Source: Hortaea werneckii (lineage: Eukaryota; Ascomycota; Dothideomycetes; Mycosphaerellales; Teratosphaeriaceae). From it: a stretch of DNA of 64,000 bases. Both the position numbers and the translations under genes were made by a program. Every line of letters starts with the position of its first letter. Position 1 is the stretch's first letter. Of this stretch, positions 32,029 through 43,061 are shown piece after piece. Below the pieces are notes generated by a model that saw only the letters and a list, made by a program, of their open reading frames with translations, was not told the origin of the DNA and searched no databases. The stretch spans positions 1 through 64,000 of the forward strand of contig JBAOKB010000163.1 of the NCBI GenBank assembly GCA_037044905.1, given 5' to 3'.

Positions 32029-34662
32029 ATGCCCGGCGAGCTGCTGCGAACCCTGACGCCGCCATTCACCATCTCGCTTGGGAAGTCGCGACCGAAATCC
32101 TCTGCTGGCAACGAGGAAGGCGCCAAGATGGCCGCCACACCATCGCAGCAGCAGAACTACCTGTACCTGGTCGGCAACAACGACGAAATTTACGAGAACG
32201 ACCTCCTCCGCAACCCGGGCAGCATCAAGCCATGGATCGACTACGCCCACTCCAAGCGGCAATACGGCACCTTGCTCGAGCAGGCATTCGTGCTGGAACG
32301 CGCGTGCAATGCTCTGCCGCGAAGCTATAAGCTGTGGAAGATGTACCTCGAGCTGCGGACCGCCCATCTCAAGGGTAAGAACCCCGCCAAGAATAAGACC
32401 GAGTTTCAGAAGGTGAACGCGTTATTCGAGCGCGCTTTGGTCCTGTTGAACAAGATGCCGCGGATATGGGAGATGTACGTGGCTTTCCTGTGCCAGCAGC
32501 CCTTGGTCACGTTCACTCGTAGGACCTTTGACCGCGCGTTGAGGGCCTTGCCCTTAACCCAGCACGCCCGCATCTGGACTCTCTACCGGCCTTTCGCGAG
32601 CAGTGCGGGCGGAGAGACAGCGGTACGGGTATGGAGGAGATACATCCAGACACATCCGGAGCAAGTAGAGGACTTCGTCGAGCTGCTCGTACAAGAAGGG
32701 AAATACACCGAGGCTGTGCAGAGATATATTGAAATTCTAAACAATCCGCGATTCAAGAGCAAAGAAGCCAAAGGACCCTTCCAACACTGGACTGAGATGC
32801 TGGAACTTCTCATCGACCACGCGCGCGCCATTCCAAATCCTGTTCCGATGCGCGATGGCAGCACAATGGCTGTCGAGACGATCATCCGCAGCGGTCTGAC
32901 TCGCTTCCCCGATCAACGTGGTATTCTTTGGGTGGGACTCGCACGATACTACATCAACCTTGGCGCATACGAACGAGCTCGTGACATCTTCGAAGAGGGC
33001 ATCACGACCGTCATGACTATTCGTGACTTCTCCATCGTCTTCGACACTTACGCCGAAGCCGAAGAAGCCCTTATCTCTATCAAACTCGAGGAGTCCGCCA
33101 CCCGACAACAAAAAGGTGTCACAAACGAGGACGCGGATCTCGATCTCGACATTCGCATGATGCGCTTCGAGCAGCTCATGGATCGCCGTCCCTTCCTGGT
33201 TAACGACGTTCTACTTCGCCAGAACCCGCATAATGTCGCCGAATGGGCCAAGCGCGTAGCATTGTGGGGCGAAAATGCAAAGATGGTCGTGCAGACATAC
33301 ACAGATGCAATAGCAGCCATCAATCCAAAGAAGGCTGTCGGCCGCTTCCATGAGCTATGGACGAATTACGCCAAGTTCTACGAAGCTGGAGGCGATCTGC
33401 AGAATGCACGGGTGATCATGGAGAAAGCCGTCAAAGTTCCATATAAGAGCGTTTCCGAGCTCGCAGAGATGTGGACCGAATGGGCAGAGATGGAGTTGCG
33501 GAATGAGGAGTTTGACAATGCCGTCCGCGTCATGGAGACGGCGACCAAGGCTCCGAAGAGGAGCGGAGTGGATTACTTTGACGAAACGCTCTCCCCGCAG
33601 CAAAGAGTACATAAGAGCTGGAAGCTCTGGAGTTTCTATGTCGATCTTGTCGAATCCGTCGCAAGCCTCGACGAAACGCGGAAGGTCTACGAGCGCATTT
33701 TCGAGCTTAAGATCGCCACCCCTCAAACCGTCGTCAACTACGCCAACCTGCTCGAAGAGAATGGGTACCACGAAGACTCGTTCAAAATCTACGAACGCGG
33801 CCTCGACCTCTTCTCCTACCCTGTTGCTTTCGAACTCTGGAATCTTTACCTCACCAAAGCCGTCGACCGCAAAATCTCCATCGAGCGCCTCCGCGATCTT
33901 TTCGAGCAGAGCCTGGAAGAGTGCCCACCCCGTTTCGCCAAAACTCTGTACCTCATGTACGGCGCGCTGGAGGAAGAGCGGGGGCTGGCACGCCATGCGA
34001 TGCGCATTTACGAGCGCGCCACCCGCGCCGTCAGCGACGAGGACCGGACGGAAATGTTCGAATTCTACATTACCAAGTCCGCGTCCAACTTCGGGCTTAC
34101 GTCTACCCGACCCATCTATGAACGCGCGATCGCCGCCCTCCCCGACAAGGAAGCAGGCAAAATGTGTGTCAAGTTCGCCGAGATGGAGCGCCGACTCGGA
34201 GAGATCGACCGTGCCCGTGCCATCTACGGCCATGCGAGCCAGTTCTGCGATCCCCGCGTCGAACACGAGTTCTGGCGGAAGTGGGAAGCGTTTGAGGTCG
34301 CGCACGGGAATGAGGATACGTTCAAGGAAATGTTGCGGATCAAGCGCAGCGTGCAGGCGCAGTTCAACACGGATGTCAACTTCATCGCTAGCCAGGCTAT
34401 TGCGAGACAAGCTGCTGGTAATGGTGCTGGGGCGGCGGATGGGATGAATGGGGGTGATGCTGCCGGAGGCGAGATGGATATGGAGGTTGATGGGGATAAG
34501 GCGGATGCTATGGCGGCTTTGGGGAAGCAGGCCAGAGCGCCGGTAGGGTTTGTGGCTGCTAGCTCAGGCCCTGAGGGTGGGAAGAAGGCTGCCCAGCCGC
34601 AGCAGGAAGCTGAAGCACCGGTGAAGAATTCGGAGGAGATTGATCTTGATGAGGATCTTTGA
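32029..34662 (+). CDS. SYF1: Pre-mRNA-splicing factor SYF1 (HAT-repeat protein)
   Basis: Scaffold of the Prp19/NineTeen complex in the catalytically active spliceosome; orthologue of human XAB2. Intron-less here. The first in-frame ATG at 32029 gives 877 residues. A second ATG at 32128 (MAATPSQQQNYLY) would give 844 and may be the true start, because homology begins at IYENDLLRNPGSIKPWIDY. The body is a run of HAT repeats with spaced Trp and Tyr: YKLWKMYLELRTAH, PRIWEMYVAFLCQQ, VWRRYIQTHPEQVEDFVEL, AEMWTEWAEMELRNEEF, SWKLWSFYVDLVESV, VAFELWNLYLTKAV and EFWRKWEAFEVAHGNEDTF. The C-terminal 100 residues are Gly/Ala-rich, then acidic, ending EEIDLDEDL. The length matches fungal orthologues. Confidence 0.95.
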   Translation: MPGELLRTLTPPFTISLGKSRPKSSAGNEEGAKMAATPSQQQNYLYLVGNNDEIYENDLLRNPGSIKPWIDYAHSKRQYGTLLEQAFVLERACNALPRSYKLWKMYLELRTAHLKGKNPAKNKTEFQKVNALFERALVLLNKMPRIWEMYVAFLCQQPLVTFTRRTFDRALRALPLTQHARIWTLYRPFASSAGGETAVRVWRRYIQTHPEQVEDFVELLVQEGKYTEAVQRYIEILNNPRFKSKEAKGPFQHWTEMLELLIDHARAIPNPVPMRDGSTMAVETIIRSGLTRFPDQRGILWVGLARYYINLGAYERARDIFEEGITTVMTIRDFSIVFDTYAEAEEALISIKLEESATRQQKGVTNEDADLDLDIRMMRFEQLMDRRPFLVNDVLLRQNPHNVAEWAKRVALWGENAKMVVQTYTDAIAAINPKKAVGRFHELWTNYAKFYEAGGDLQNARVIMEKAVKVPYKSVSELAEMWTEWAEMELRNEEFDNAVRVMETATKAPKRSGVDYFDETLSPQQRVHKSWKLWSFYVDLVESVASLDETRKVYERIFELKIATPQTVVNYANLLEENGYHEDSFKIYERGLDLFSYPVAFELWNLYLTKAVDRKISIERLRDLFEQSLEECPPRFAKTLYLMYGALEEERGLARHAMRIYERATRAVSDEDRTEMFEFYITKSASNFGLTSTRPIYERAIAALPDKEAGKMCVKFAEMERRLGEIDRARAIYGHASQFCDPRVEHEFWRKWEAFEVAHGNEDTFKEMLRIKRSVQAQFNTDVNFIASQAIARQAAGNGAGAADGMNGGDAAGGEMDMEVDGDKADAMAALGKQARAPVGFVAASSGPEGGKKAAQPQQEAEAPVKNSEEIDLDEDL

Positions 34663-35163
34663 ATATGATGGCGTTTCAAAGCGAGAGTAGAATCTTTATT
34701 TTGTAGAATATGGACATGAGAGCGATGGCCGTCTGTGGCTGAGTTTCACAGCTTTTTCTGCGAGTGGCGCTTTCTGCCTAATCTGGAGTTTCCACCAACA
34801 GACTTGAGAATGTTATGAAACAGAACAGCGATACCTCCCATCTTTCGAAAATTGTTGGCCTCCTTGCCATTCTTTGGACTCCATTTGACGCTGTTGCCAA
34901 AGCCACTTCTTGTGGAACAGACCGAGCATACATGAGGTGGCATTCTTGTGCAATACAGCCCGATAACATTTACCATCGCACAAAAAATTCTGTTTTTACG
35001 CACCCAGTTGTACCTACTCCACTCAGCAGAAGCATATGGCCCTCTTGATTATGCTTTTGAACCCTCCCACCTTCCCTAGCACTGAGAAGCGTTGGGTCGT
35101 TCCGTAAGTCAAGTTCTTGCGACATTGGAAGAAGGCTCGCATTGCCACGTGCATCTACAGCTC
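34663..35163. other. Intergenic between convergent genes
   Basis: Between the ends of SYF1 and the F-box-like gene. No supported coding region; short frames only. Confidence 0.5.
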
Positions 35164-36705
35164 TTAAGAAACGTAGATCACGCTCTCCTGATTTTCAACG
35201 AGAAAGTCTGTACCTCCTTGCTCTTCGAATTGTTGTTCGAGGAAGCATAGCATACGCCACAGCTCTTTTCCAGTGAAGCGCATGTTGAAGTCACCTGCGA
35301 TGTCGTCGCTCCATTTATCATAACGCCACTTGTACAACTCTTCGCGAGTGCCTTTGTCGACTCCGATGAATTCTTTACTCGTGAGATCTGGGCTGGTCTC
35401 AGAGAGACCCTCCTGGGCAACCTGCTCGGACTCAACCCACAAGCTCAGAGTGAGGTCGATCAGTTCTGGATGCCTCGTCCGACCGACAGCGCCCCATATT
35501 TCGCCAAAAGAGCTTTCAGACGAGAGATCGACGAAGATTTCAAGCGTATGAAGATTAGGAGGAAGCGCAAGATCGACGGTGGCCCAAGTATCTCCTTCCA
35601 GCAAGAACACATCGTCGACTTTGAGACTGGAGAGAGCTGTCAGCCATGACAACTTGCATCCCGATGGACTTGAAAAAATGCTCTCTCCGGTCATATCAGT
35701 CAAACGTAGTTCTCGAAGATAGTCCTTGTGTACCTGCAATGCCCCCGCTATTATCGATGCATTGATGGCAGGTGCTTCTTCCCATTCATCTACACCAAGG
35801 AAGTCCGCGGTCCATTGAATGTAGACCGATTTGAGTTTTTTACAGCGGTGGACGATTTCAGCAACATTCTCGGCGAGCAAATAGCTGTCTTCGATATAGA
35901 GATGCTCGATAGTAGATGAAACGTCCATTTCCCTCCAGTCAACAGATTTAGACCCATCTCCGAGCGCGTCAAAACCTATGCAGGTCATGGAGGGCAAGCG
36001 CATAACAGCTGCAAAGAGCTTTGTGTTGCTCGCGCAACGAGGTCCGATCGAAATGCCCCTGAGATTCTTGTATTGGTGACACAGCTTGGGAGATGTCAGA
36101 ATATCATGCAAGTGCTCCGCGAAACGACGACAACATGGACATTCAGCATTTTTCCACAGCCCGATGCGAAGCCCCAAAGGTTCTTGAGGCGGGTCCGTGT
36201 CTGTGCCGAAGCCGATATTCACAACAATAAGTTTGGTGAAGAGACTGAGTAATAGGAGATTTAAAGCCGTGGAGCAGTTCTTCTCCAGAGAAGCTTCAAT
36301 ATCGTCGTAGTGATCCAGAAATCTCAGTCGAAGCAAATTAGCTTTGAGGATATGGGTGTCCTGTGGCGAGGAGACTTGGAAGTGCTCTTCCTCAAAAGCA
36401 GCAATGTCAAGCTGCTGAACATGCTTCATTAAGTCGGGGTTCTCGCACAGGCTTCTGGTAAAAAGAGCCAGACTGGCATTGCCGGATTGCAGGAAAGGTC
36501 GGAAGCGCCTGTACAAGACTGGAAGGGTTACCAGCCGCAATTGCTTGCTGGTCGCTGTCACGGCGTGCAAATTTCGAAGTCGGTCAGACCAATTTACTCC
36601 TTCGTAAGTTCCACAGGTCCCCTCCGGATCGTCGATGAAGGTGAGAATCGTGCTGAGCAGCTCGGTTGCTATCGTGTCCAAGCGTGGCGTTTCTGTTGTC
36701 ATCAT
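35164..36705 (-). CDS. F-box-like / LRR-like hypothetical protein
   Basis: 513 residues from ATG 36705, single exon. Residues 5-70 resemble a fungal F-box helix set (LDTIATELLSTILTFIDDP and LRLVTLPVLYRRFRPFL). The rest is a string of Leu-rich segments such as LHTLEIFVDLSSESSFGEI and LRELRLTDMTGESIF, like the degenerate LRRs of fungal F-box proteins. A CPCC motif (AECPCCRRFAEHL) near residue 190 is notable but single. The presumed role is a substrate adaptor of an SCF ubiquitin ligase; neither substrate nor orthologue is recognisable. The C-terminus is acidic and ordered. The gene is intact, unlike the 2EXR copy at 9 kb. Confidence 0.7.
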   Translation of the reverse strand: MMTTETPRLDTIATELLSTILTFIDDPEGTCGTYEGVNWSDRLRNLHAVTATSKQLRLVTLPVLYRRFRPFLQSGNASLALFTRSLCENPDLMKHVQQLDIAAFEEEHFQVSSPQDTHILKANLLRLRFLDHYDDIEASLEKNCSTALNLLLLSLFTKLIVVNIGFGTDTDPPQEPLGLRIGLWKNAECPCCRRFAEHLHDILTSPKLCHQYKNLRGISIGPRCASNTKLFAAVMRLPSMTCIGFDALGDGSKSVDWREMDVSSTIEHLYIEDSYLLAENVAEIVHRCKKLKSVYIQWTADFLGVDEWEEAPAINASIIAGALQVHKDYLRELRLTDMTGESIFSSPSGCKLSWLTALSSLKVDDVFLLEGDTWATVDLALPPNLHTLEIFVDLSSESSFGEIWGAVGRTRHPELIDLTLSLWVESEQVAQEGLSETSPDLTSKEFIGVDKGTREELYKWRYDKWSDDIAGDFNMRFTGKELWRMLCFLEQQFEEQGGTDFLVENQESVIYVS

Positions 36706-37137
36706 CGCGGTTCCGTGGCGAAGCCCGATACGTGCCAGTCCAGTGGGATTTCGATGGAGTGAAGGACGTGAAGGGAGCAGAAGTTGGATGACAAGCGTCG
36801 ACGCTGCCAGGTACTATGTACGTGTGTTGAAGTAAGATGACATAAGCGCGGCTCGGCAATTTCAAAAAGGGAAGGAACGGTTGGGGTTGACTGGGAAGGT
36901 GCCATCGCCCAAATTTGAAGCTTCATACCAATCACCAAAACTCATAAGAATGTACTTCGTGCAACCAAGAGATCCAATTTAATTCCTTGAAACACCGGGC
37001 GCCGTCGCTAAATCTGTGTCACGCTACATCACGCATCTCTGTCGTTGTACCGCTCCTGCCCAATTCATCATCCGCGGGTAGCCGGTAAAAGGCTGCTGGC
37101 CACTGAGAGGCTGCAACAGAGACTGCTGCTGGCCGTC
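36706..37137. other. Intergenic between two minus-strand genes
   Basis: Upstream of the F-box-like gene and downstream of TRS85. No feature recognised. Confidence 0.5.
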
Positions 37138-39702
37138 TCATTCGAATCCATCTTGCGCCCTCCCTTTCCCAGGTACCATTGGACTGCTCCCCGGCACCTC
37201 CACGCCCCTCGGACTGTGTGGTCGCGCCGGTGGGGGCATGCCTTCCGGATATGAGTTTCCCACGGCCTCCCCTTGGTACGCACTTGGCACAGCACCAAGC
37301 GGGTCATCGAATGCCGTCGTCTGCACCGCCATTCCGGTCTGCATAGATGGTGGCGCCGGAGGGGCCATGCTCAAACTCTTCCGGTGGCCAAGACCAGGTG
37401 ACCGGGGGCCGAAATGATCAGGCTCGAATTGTAGCGTCTCCATCTGCGTACGCTCGTCATTTTCGGATGGATCCAAGAGGTCTTCGGTGTCGAGATGCTG
37501 CAGGCCATGCCGATTCGCTTTGATAGCCTCCTGCAGCTGTGCCACAAGGCCGCTCATGCCTTCAAAGCTTACTTCTCCATTTTCGAAGCGGTAAAGCCTT
37601 GTGGCTTCATTGAGACACCTCTCGGCTTGAAGTGTCTTGTCCGTCCTCAACCAAGCATCTGCGGCAAGTAAATTCCAGAACCCCGCCTTTCGCCTTCTTT
37701 CTCCTGCCGGCAAGCCTGCAACACCCTTGCGCTCAGAGAAACATGCCCCTATCCGCTCCATCATCAGCACATGTCCAACGGGCCCAACAGCCTTATCATC
37801 CAGAATCCTAGTCAACCACCTGGCCGAGTCATCCACCGCACTTCCACCACGAATCTTCAATAGCTCCGTCCCTAACACCAGACATCTCAGAGCTGCGTAC
37901 GGTGCACCGACTCTTGTGACATAGCTATAATAAGCCGTCTCAAGATATTGATCGATTCCTTCCGTCCTGATCTTGCTACTCAATCCAGGTATGGCCAGCA
38001 ATCCACTCACAGCGCTCATCTCGTTGGCTCCAGCATAGTATCTCCAAGCCTTGTCAGCTTTGAAGTCTCCGCATAAGATCTCATACGTGCTTTGCGCGAG
38101 TCTATAGTCCCGCAGCATCATGCAATAGTCCGCCAACTTCCGCATGATCGCCTCGGGTGCATCGGGGCGATAGAAGCCTTGCAAGGAGTCGTAATTGCTG
38201 TTGCCGCTGCCTCCGCCACCATTGCCGCCAAAGGAGGGCATACTAGAGTTCCGGTTACCACCGAAGGACCCCAGTGTGAAGCGTTTGGAAAGAGACATGA
38301 AGCGACCGCTGAGCCCGCGTCGACGGGAAGCGACCTGATCGTTCCAAGTGGCGGACGCGCGTTCCATGCTCGGAACGATGGATTGCGTGACCATTTCGCG
38401 AACGAAGGCTCGAATTGCTTCGGCATCAGTAGAGAACAAGAAAGGACTCGGATCTACGTCCTCGTCGTCTTCGCTAGTTTCGCGGCGAATGATCTCGCTA
38501 AGTTCTTCGCCTGCAGCTAGCCAGTCGGGGTTTGGTAGTCTGATGGTTCCTTCCTCAGAAGGCATGCATGGTGTGCTGCGTAGTCGGAGAAGGTGGCAAT
38601 GCAGCCCAAAATGTCGTTTCATTTGCTCAAAAAGTTGCATAGATTTCGTAATGTCGTCGTAGTCTTCGTCGTGAACCAGGACGTAATACCGGAGGAATTC
38701 GTTATGGACCCACTGTGGAAGGCGATGCTCGCCTTGATTGGAAGCGGCAAACAGGTTTCGTAGCTCCTCGATAGGAGAAGCAGAGCGAGAAGAGATCGCT
38801 ATGACTGAGGCGACCGGGTGTGACACTGTTTCTGAAGGAACCATAGGCAATCCAGAGAGTAATCGACGAAGGTAGAGCTGATAGAAGGGAGAGGTGCCTT
38901 CGGGTCTCGCAGTCGCAGTGTCTTTGTGGTTCAGATAATCCGCTTCGACAGGGCCAGACTGCTCCTCGGCAAAGGTAAGGTGACGCTCAACCAGCTCTTC
39001 GATTTGAGGCACATCGCCTCCTGTTCGTAACCTTGCAGGTTTATACTCAAGCATGCTCGCTCGCTTGCCTTCCCGCTTACTGCTCATCGAGTCTGTACTC
39101 CTCCTGTCTTGCAGCCTTGGGCTTTCCAGCCCATCCTTGACGCCTACAAATCTGATTCCGTAATCGTCCCATGACCTGCTCACTCCACTTGAGTCCCGAA
39201 TTGTGACTTTCCCCTGCACCCTCTCTCCAAATGGTCTTAGCAGCTCCAGTAACCCCCCATGAATGCCTTTGTGCCTAATTAGCTCCTCAGTATCTTGTGA
39301 AGCTAGAACGGAGACATGCGGCGCAAAGGACCTGACTATCAAGTCCCTAGTAGCGAGATCTGCCCCAGCCTGCCCTTGCGGAATAGCTGGACTCGGACTC
39401 CTTCTGCTGCCTTCCCTGCCCGCCAACGTACTGCCTCCTGGAGAGAAGATAGAGCCATTCACAGTGCCTGCCGTCGGCGTTACCGTCCCGCTCTCGCTCT
39501 GTGAGCTCTGATGGCCTGGGAGAGACGACGTCGAGGCGAAGATGGAGGACAGAGAGGCATTGCTGCGTCGGTAAGGCAAGGAGGAGACCGGCGAAAGAGG
39601 TGAGCGCTTAGGTCGCCGGTGCGTTGCAGGAGGGGCTGTCGAGGTAGATTCGGCGTCAGACTCCTGCGGCGAGTGCAGAGGGTCATCCGGCTTCGTGGTC
39701 AT
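37138..39702 (-). CDS. TRS85: TRAPP complex subunit TRS85 (TRAPPC8 family)
   Basis: Subunit of TRAPPIII, the exchange factor for Ypt1/Rab1 in autophagy and early secretory traffic. A single exon from ATG 39702 gives 854 residues. Residues 1-115 are Ser/Pro-rich and disordered. The family starts at TRDLIVRSFAPHVSVLASQD, then HGGLLELLRPFGERVQGKVT and WDDYGIRFVGV. The middle contains LPQWVHNEFLRYYVLVHDED and EQMKRHFGLHCHLLRLRS, highly characteristic of this subunit. The C-terminal half is helical TPR-like (LADYCMMLRDYRLAQSTYEIL and AERCLNEATRLYRF). The last 110 residues are Pro/Gly-rich. A Gly/Asn-rich loop (about residue 500) carries a GGNGGGGSGNSN stretch. Divergent with the CCA1-TTI2 gene. 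Confidence 0.92.
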   Translation of the reverse strand: MTTKPDDPLHSPQESDAESTSTAPPATHRRPKRSPLSPVSSLPYRRSNASLSSIFASTSSLPGHQSSQSESGTVTPTAGTVNGSIFSPGGSTLAGREGSRRSPSPAIPQGQAGADLATRDLIVRSFAPHVSVLASQDTEELIRHKGIHGGLLELLRPFGERVQGKVTIRDSSGVSRSWDDYGIRFVGVKDGLESPRLQDRRSTDSMSSKREGKRASMLEYKPARLRTGGDVPQIEELVERHLTFAEEQSGPVEADYLNHKDTATARPEGTSPFYQLYLRRLLSGLPMVPSETVSHPVASVIAISSRSASPIEELRNLFAASNQGEHRLPQWVHNEFLRYYVLVHDEDYDDITKSMQLFEQMKRHFGLHCHLLRLRSTPCMPSEEGTIRLPNPDWLAAGEELSEIIRRETSEDDEDVDPSPFLFSTDAEAIRAFVREMVTQSIVPSMERASATWNDQVASRRRGLSGRFMSLSKRFTLGSFGGNRNSSMPSFGGNGGGGSGNSNYDSLQGFYRPDAPEAIMRKLADYCMMLRDYRLAQSTYEILCGDFKADKAWRYYAGANEMSAVSGLLAIPGLSSKIRTEGIDQYLETAYYSYVTRVGAPYAALRCLVLGTELLKIRGGSAVDDSARWLTRILDDKAVGPVGHVLMMERIGACFSERKGVAGLPAGERRRKAGFWNLLAADAWLRTDKTLQAERCLNEATRLYRFENGEVSFEGMSGLVAQLQEAIKANRHGLQHLDTEDLLDPSENDERTQMETLQFEPDHFGPRSPGLGHRKSLSMAPPAPPSMQTGMAVQTTAFDDPLGAVPSAYQGEAVGNSYPEGMPPPARPHSPRGVEVPGSSPMVPGKGRAQDGFE

Positions 39703-40166
39703 CAGAGAGGATTGGTACGCGGAACACCGGCTGAGTAGGGAGGAGTACGTTGAGCATCGGTTGCGGAAATGTCAATCTCGTCAGGGATAGTCGTTCGAAT
39801 CGTGTTTGAGGATTGGTAGAGCGTATGTCAATGACACCGGTTCATCCTAGCGGCCTCAATGCGCCTTACGTGTATTCGGGATATCTTCGGGGGCACGTGA
39901 AGTGAAACAACCTCCGGTTTGTGTATGAGACAAAACTTGCCTTTGAAGCGTACACATGATCAATGTACTTTTGGGGTTTGCCATCTGATACGAAACTGCC
40001 GCAACAATATTTAGTCGAGGTGGTGAAGATCTTGTCAACGCGTGGTGAATGTTACCAATTCGCAGCAGACTGAGTCAGAAAGCTTTGCAGCCACAAAAAG
40101 TCCAGCTTGAACACATTGCGAGGACACCCTTTGTCAGAGCAATTCAATGTTACCCAATTTCGTCGC
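39703..40166. promoter_or_regulatory. Shared upstream region of TRS85 and CCA1-TTI2
   Basis: 464 bases between divergent starts, containing one GCACGTGAAG site at about 39892. The CCA1 frame is open from about 40107 but has only TTG codons before the ATG at 40167. Confidence 0.4.
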
Positions 40167-43061
40167 ATGTCTCCCGCTCGACTGATTGAAACATCTCCTG
40201 AGGGCACCAAAAGGCGCAGATTGAACACTTCATCTGCGGCAAAGCTTCAGAACAACTCTTCGAACATGGCACCGGCTCTTATCCAGGAGGTCGAACATGA
40301 CCCTGTGCCTGCTCCTAAGGTGGAGCTTACAGAAGTCGAGGCGACATTACGACGGCTTCTGTTAGATGTCGCAAAGTATATCGATTCTAGTCCTTCCCAA
40401 GATGGCAACGGCCAAGTGAAGCTCCCAGAAGAACTTGCTTCTCAGCCTATCACCTTACGCTTTACCGGTGGCTGGGTACGCGACAAGCTGTTGGGAGTTG
40501 AAAGCCACGACATTGATGTTGCCATCAACAAAATGACTGGCTATCAGTTCGGGCTCCGACTCAAGGAGTACCTCGAACAACCGGGCAACTTGGCTAAGTA
40601 CGGCCTGGAAGACATTGCCTCTAACGACAAGCAATCTGCCAAAGCCGGCGCAACCGATAAGTCGAAGACCGTTGGCGGTCTACACAAGATTGAAGCAAAC
40701 CCGGAGAAATCAAAGCACCTTGAGACGACTACCATGCGCATCTTAGGCCTTGACATTGATCTCGTCAACCTCCGCAAGGAGACCTACTCAGAAGACTCTC
40801 GCAACCCTCAAATGGAGTTCGGCACCCCTGAAGAAGATGCTATGCGACGGGACGCCACAGTAAATGCTATGTTCTACAATGTCAACACTCAGACCATTGA
40901 GGACTTCACTTCCCGCGGCTTTGACGACATGGCGGCGAAAATTATCCGTACTCCGCTGGAGCCATACCAGACGTTCAAGGATGACCCTCTGAGAGTACTG
41001 CGATTGATTCGTTTCGCTTCACGACTTGGATATTCAATCGACAAGGAAGCGCTGGTTGCCATGCGAGATCAGGATATCAAAGACGCGCTGAGAAGGAAGA
41101 TCAGCAGAGAACGTGTCGGTGTCGAAATGGAGAAAGCCCTACGTGGCCCTGATCCGCACGAGGCATTGAAGCTGGTCTATAGTCTCGAGTTGTACGAGAC
41201 GATCTTCTCAGATCCGACAATGGAGCTTGCAAAGCATTACACGCCCGACTGCGAAGGTTGGGAGCTGTGCATTGATCGCTTACGGGATATTCTATCCGAG
41301 GAGACACCATTAGCGGAATTGTTAGTGAGAGATAAGGAAGAACGATTCATGGCCTACCAACTTGCCGCCATGGTGCCATATCGGGATGCTCCGCAGCCCT
41401 CCGCTCCACCAGGAAGGAAACCGCCACCTCCTGTTGCGGCCATAGTTGCGAGAGAGGGCGTGAAAGCTACAAACAAGGTGTCAGATACCGTTGCTTTTGC
41501 AGTCAAGACCCAAGAGGAAGTCTCGAGCTTGGTCGATCAATTCAACGAGAGAAAACGCAGACCTGAAAAGCCGTTTGAGGGCGATGACGCAACTGCGAGA
41601 GACGTCTTGGGTATGGCAATTAGAAGATGGGGCACCAGCTGGAGGAGTCTGGTGATGTATTCGTTCCTTGTCGACACCGTTTCTCACCCCGAATCCACAG
41701 AAGGTAAGTCCTCTCTCCAATTTGCCCCTCCCTGTTGGGGACTTTGAAGCAAAAGTATACTGAAACCTAACCTAGCGGTTGAACGTAACTACACCTCCTT
41801 CCTTCAACACCTGAAAACGATCTCTGTCCTCGACGCGTACTCTCTGAAACCGCTCCTCGATGGCAAGGCTCTCGCAAAGGCCCTCAACACGCCACCCGGT
41901 CCTTGGATGAAAGACGCACTAGACGTTGTCATGGCGTACCAACTGCGCAACCCAGACACTACAGACACTGACGCTGCTATCGAAGCCGTGAAACAGAAGC
42001 GAGGTGAGCTTCCCTCGGCCCTCGTGCGTCATTTCCTGAAGCTTACCATCCGCCCGTTGTTCCAGAAAACGAAGCCTAAGAATGTGACTGAGGCTGGTCG
42101 GAAGCGAGAAGGGGAACAATTGCCGCCCAAGCTCTCGATGCAGAGCACAAGTGAGGAAAACACGAAGCCATGGAAATCTTCACATCAGACTCATGCATTG
42201 AGCTTGTTGGAGTGGGTTGTGAGTGCTTTACATGAGCAGACGGGCTTGATCGAGGAAGTCTGGCATCTAGTCATCCCACCAATTCTGACCATGATTGATG
42301 ACTGGGAGGTAAAGTACAAGGTTCTTGGCGCAAAGTTGTCCAGCAACATCCTCCAAATCACGCCACCGATTCTGCTTGAGAGGACAGGATTAGGCGAGGT
42401 GTTTGAGGAGGCGCTGGTACCATGTCTAAGCTACTTGCCTACCATCACTCCCGAAGACGAGGCGATAGAGCTACTGGATGATGTCTATCCGGCTCTGTTA
42501 GCGCTTTCACGGACGCGCTACCCCAAGAACATACCGAAAGAAAGCAGACGAGATGCTGCGGAAATGGAAAGACAGCGGACCAAATTCCTCGACATGATTC
42601 TTCGAAAAGGTGTCTTCTACGGGTCCGAGCACTGTGGACTTCAGTACCCGAGACTGCAAGGCGTGACATTTAGATACGCTGTTCCCCTATTGAATGAGAT
42701 GGGGATTAAAAGTGTCAAGCATCTGAAGTACACGCTTCCGATGCTAAACTCAATACTTTCGCCTTCATTTATTGCAATGCCACCAGAAACCTTATGCAGT
42801 GCGACAAAGGCCGTACAAGCAGTGATTGTGAATGGATGGCCGAGGATGTCAGAGCATAGAGGGGAAGTGTTGAAGGGGATTACGATGTGCTGGATTAACG
42901 TCGAAGGGATGTCGGACGAGGCCACAAGAGTATTGAAGCGTGAACTAAAGACGGCTGTTGAGATTTTACGTGCTGCTCTGGAGGATCAGGCGGATTTCGA
43001 TGAAGAGACCAAGGTTCTCATGGATGCAGATACGCGGCTGGAAGGCTTGTTCAAGGCTTAG
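40167..43061 (+). CDS. CCA tRNA nucleotidyltransferase fused in frame to a TTI2-like domain
   Basis: Exons 40167-41703 and 41776-43061, 940 residues. The 72-base intron has a GTAAGT donor, CTAAC branch and CCTAG acceptor, and rebuilds HPESTEAVERNYTSFL. Residues about 60-588 are CCA1, the enzyme that adds CCA to tRNA 3' ends: LRFTGGWVRDKLLGVESHDIDVAI holds the nucleotidyltransferase GG and DxD, followed by RRDATVNAMFYN, EDFTSRGFDD, DDPLRVLRLIRFASRLGY and the C-terminal PPGPWMKDALDVVMAYQL. With no stop, the frame continues after about 588 into ALVRHFLKLTIRPLFQKTKP, LVIPPILTMIDDWEVKYKVLGAKL, GLGEVFEEALVPCLSYLPTITPEDE and YPALLALS, which matches the core of Tti2, the Hsp90 co-chaperone of TOR and ATM-type kinases (TTT complex). 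The usual N-terminal part of Tti2 is missing or replaced. Two starts, ATG 40167 and ATG 40266, could give mitochondrial and nuclear forms of CCA1. The fusion itself is the odd point; see findings. Confidence 0.88.

Noticed and set aside
33355..34410. 351-codon minus-strand frame antisense to SYF1
   Set aside because: Shadow of the GC-rich HAT-repeat coding sequence on the opposite strand.
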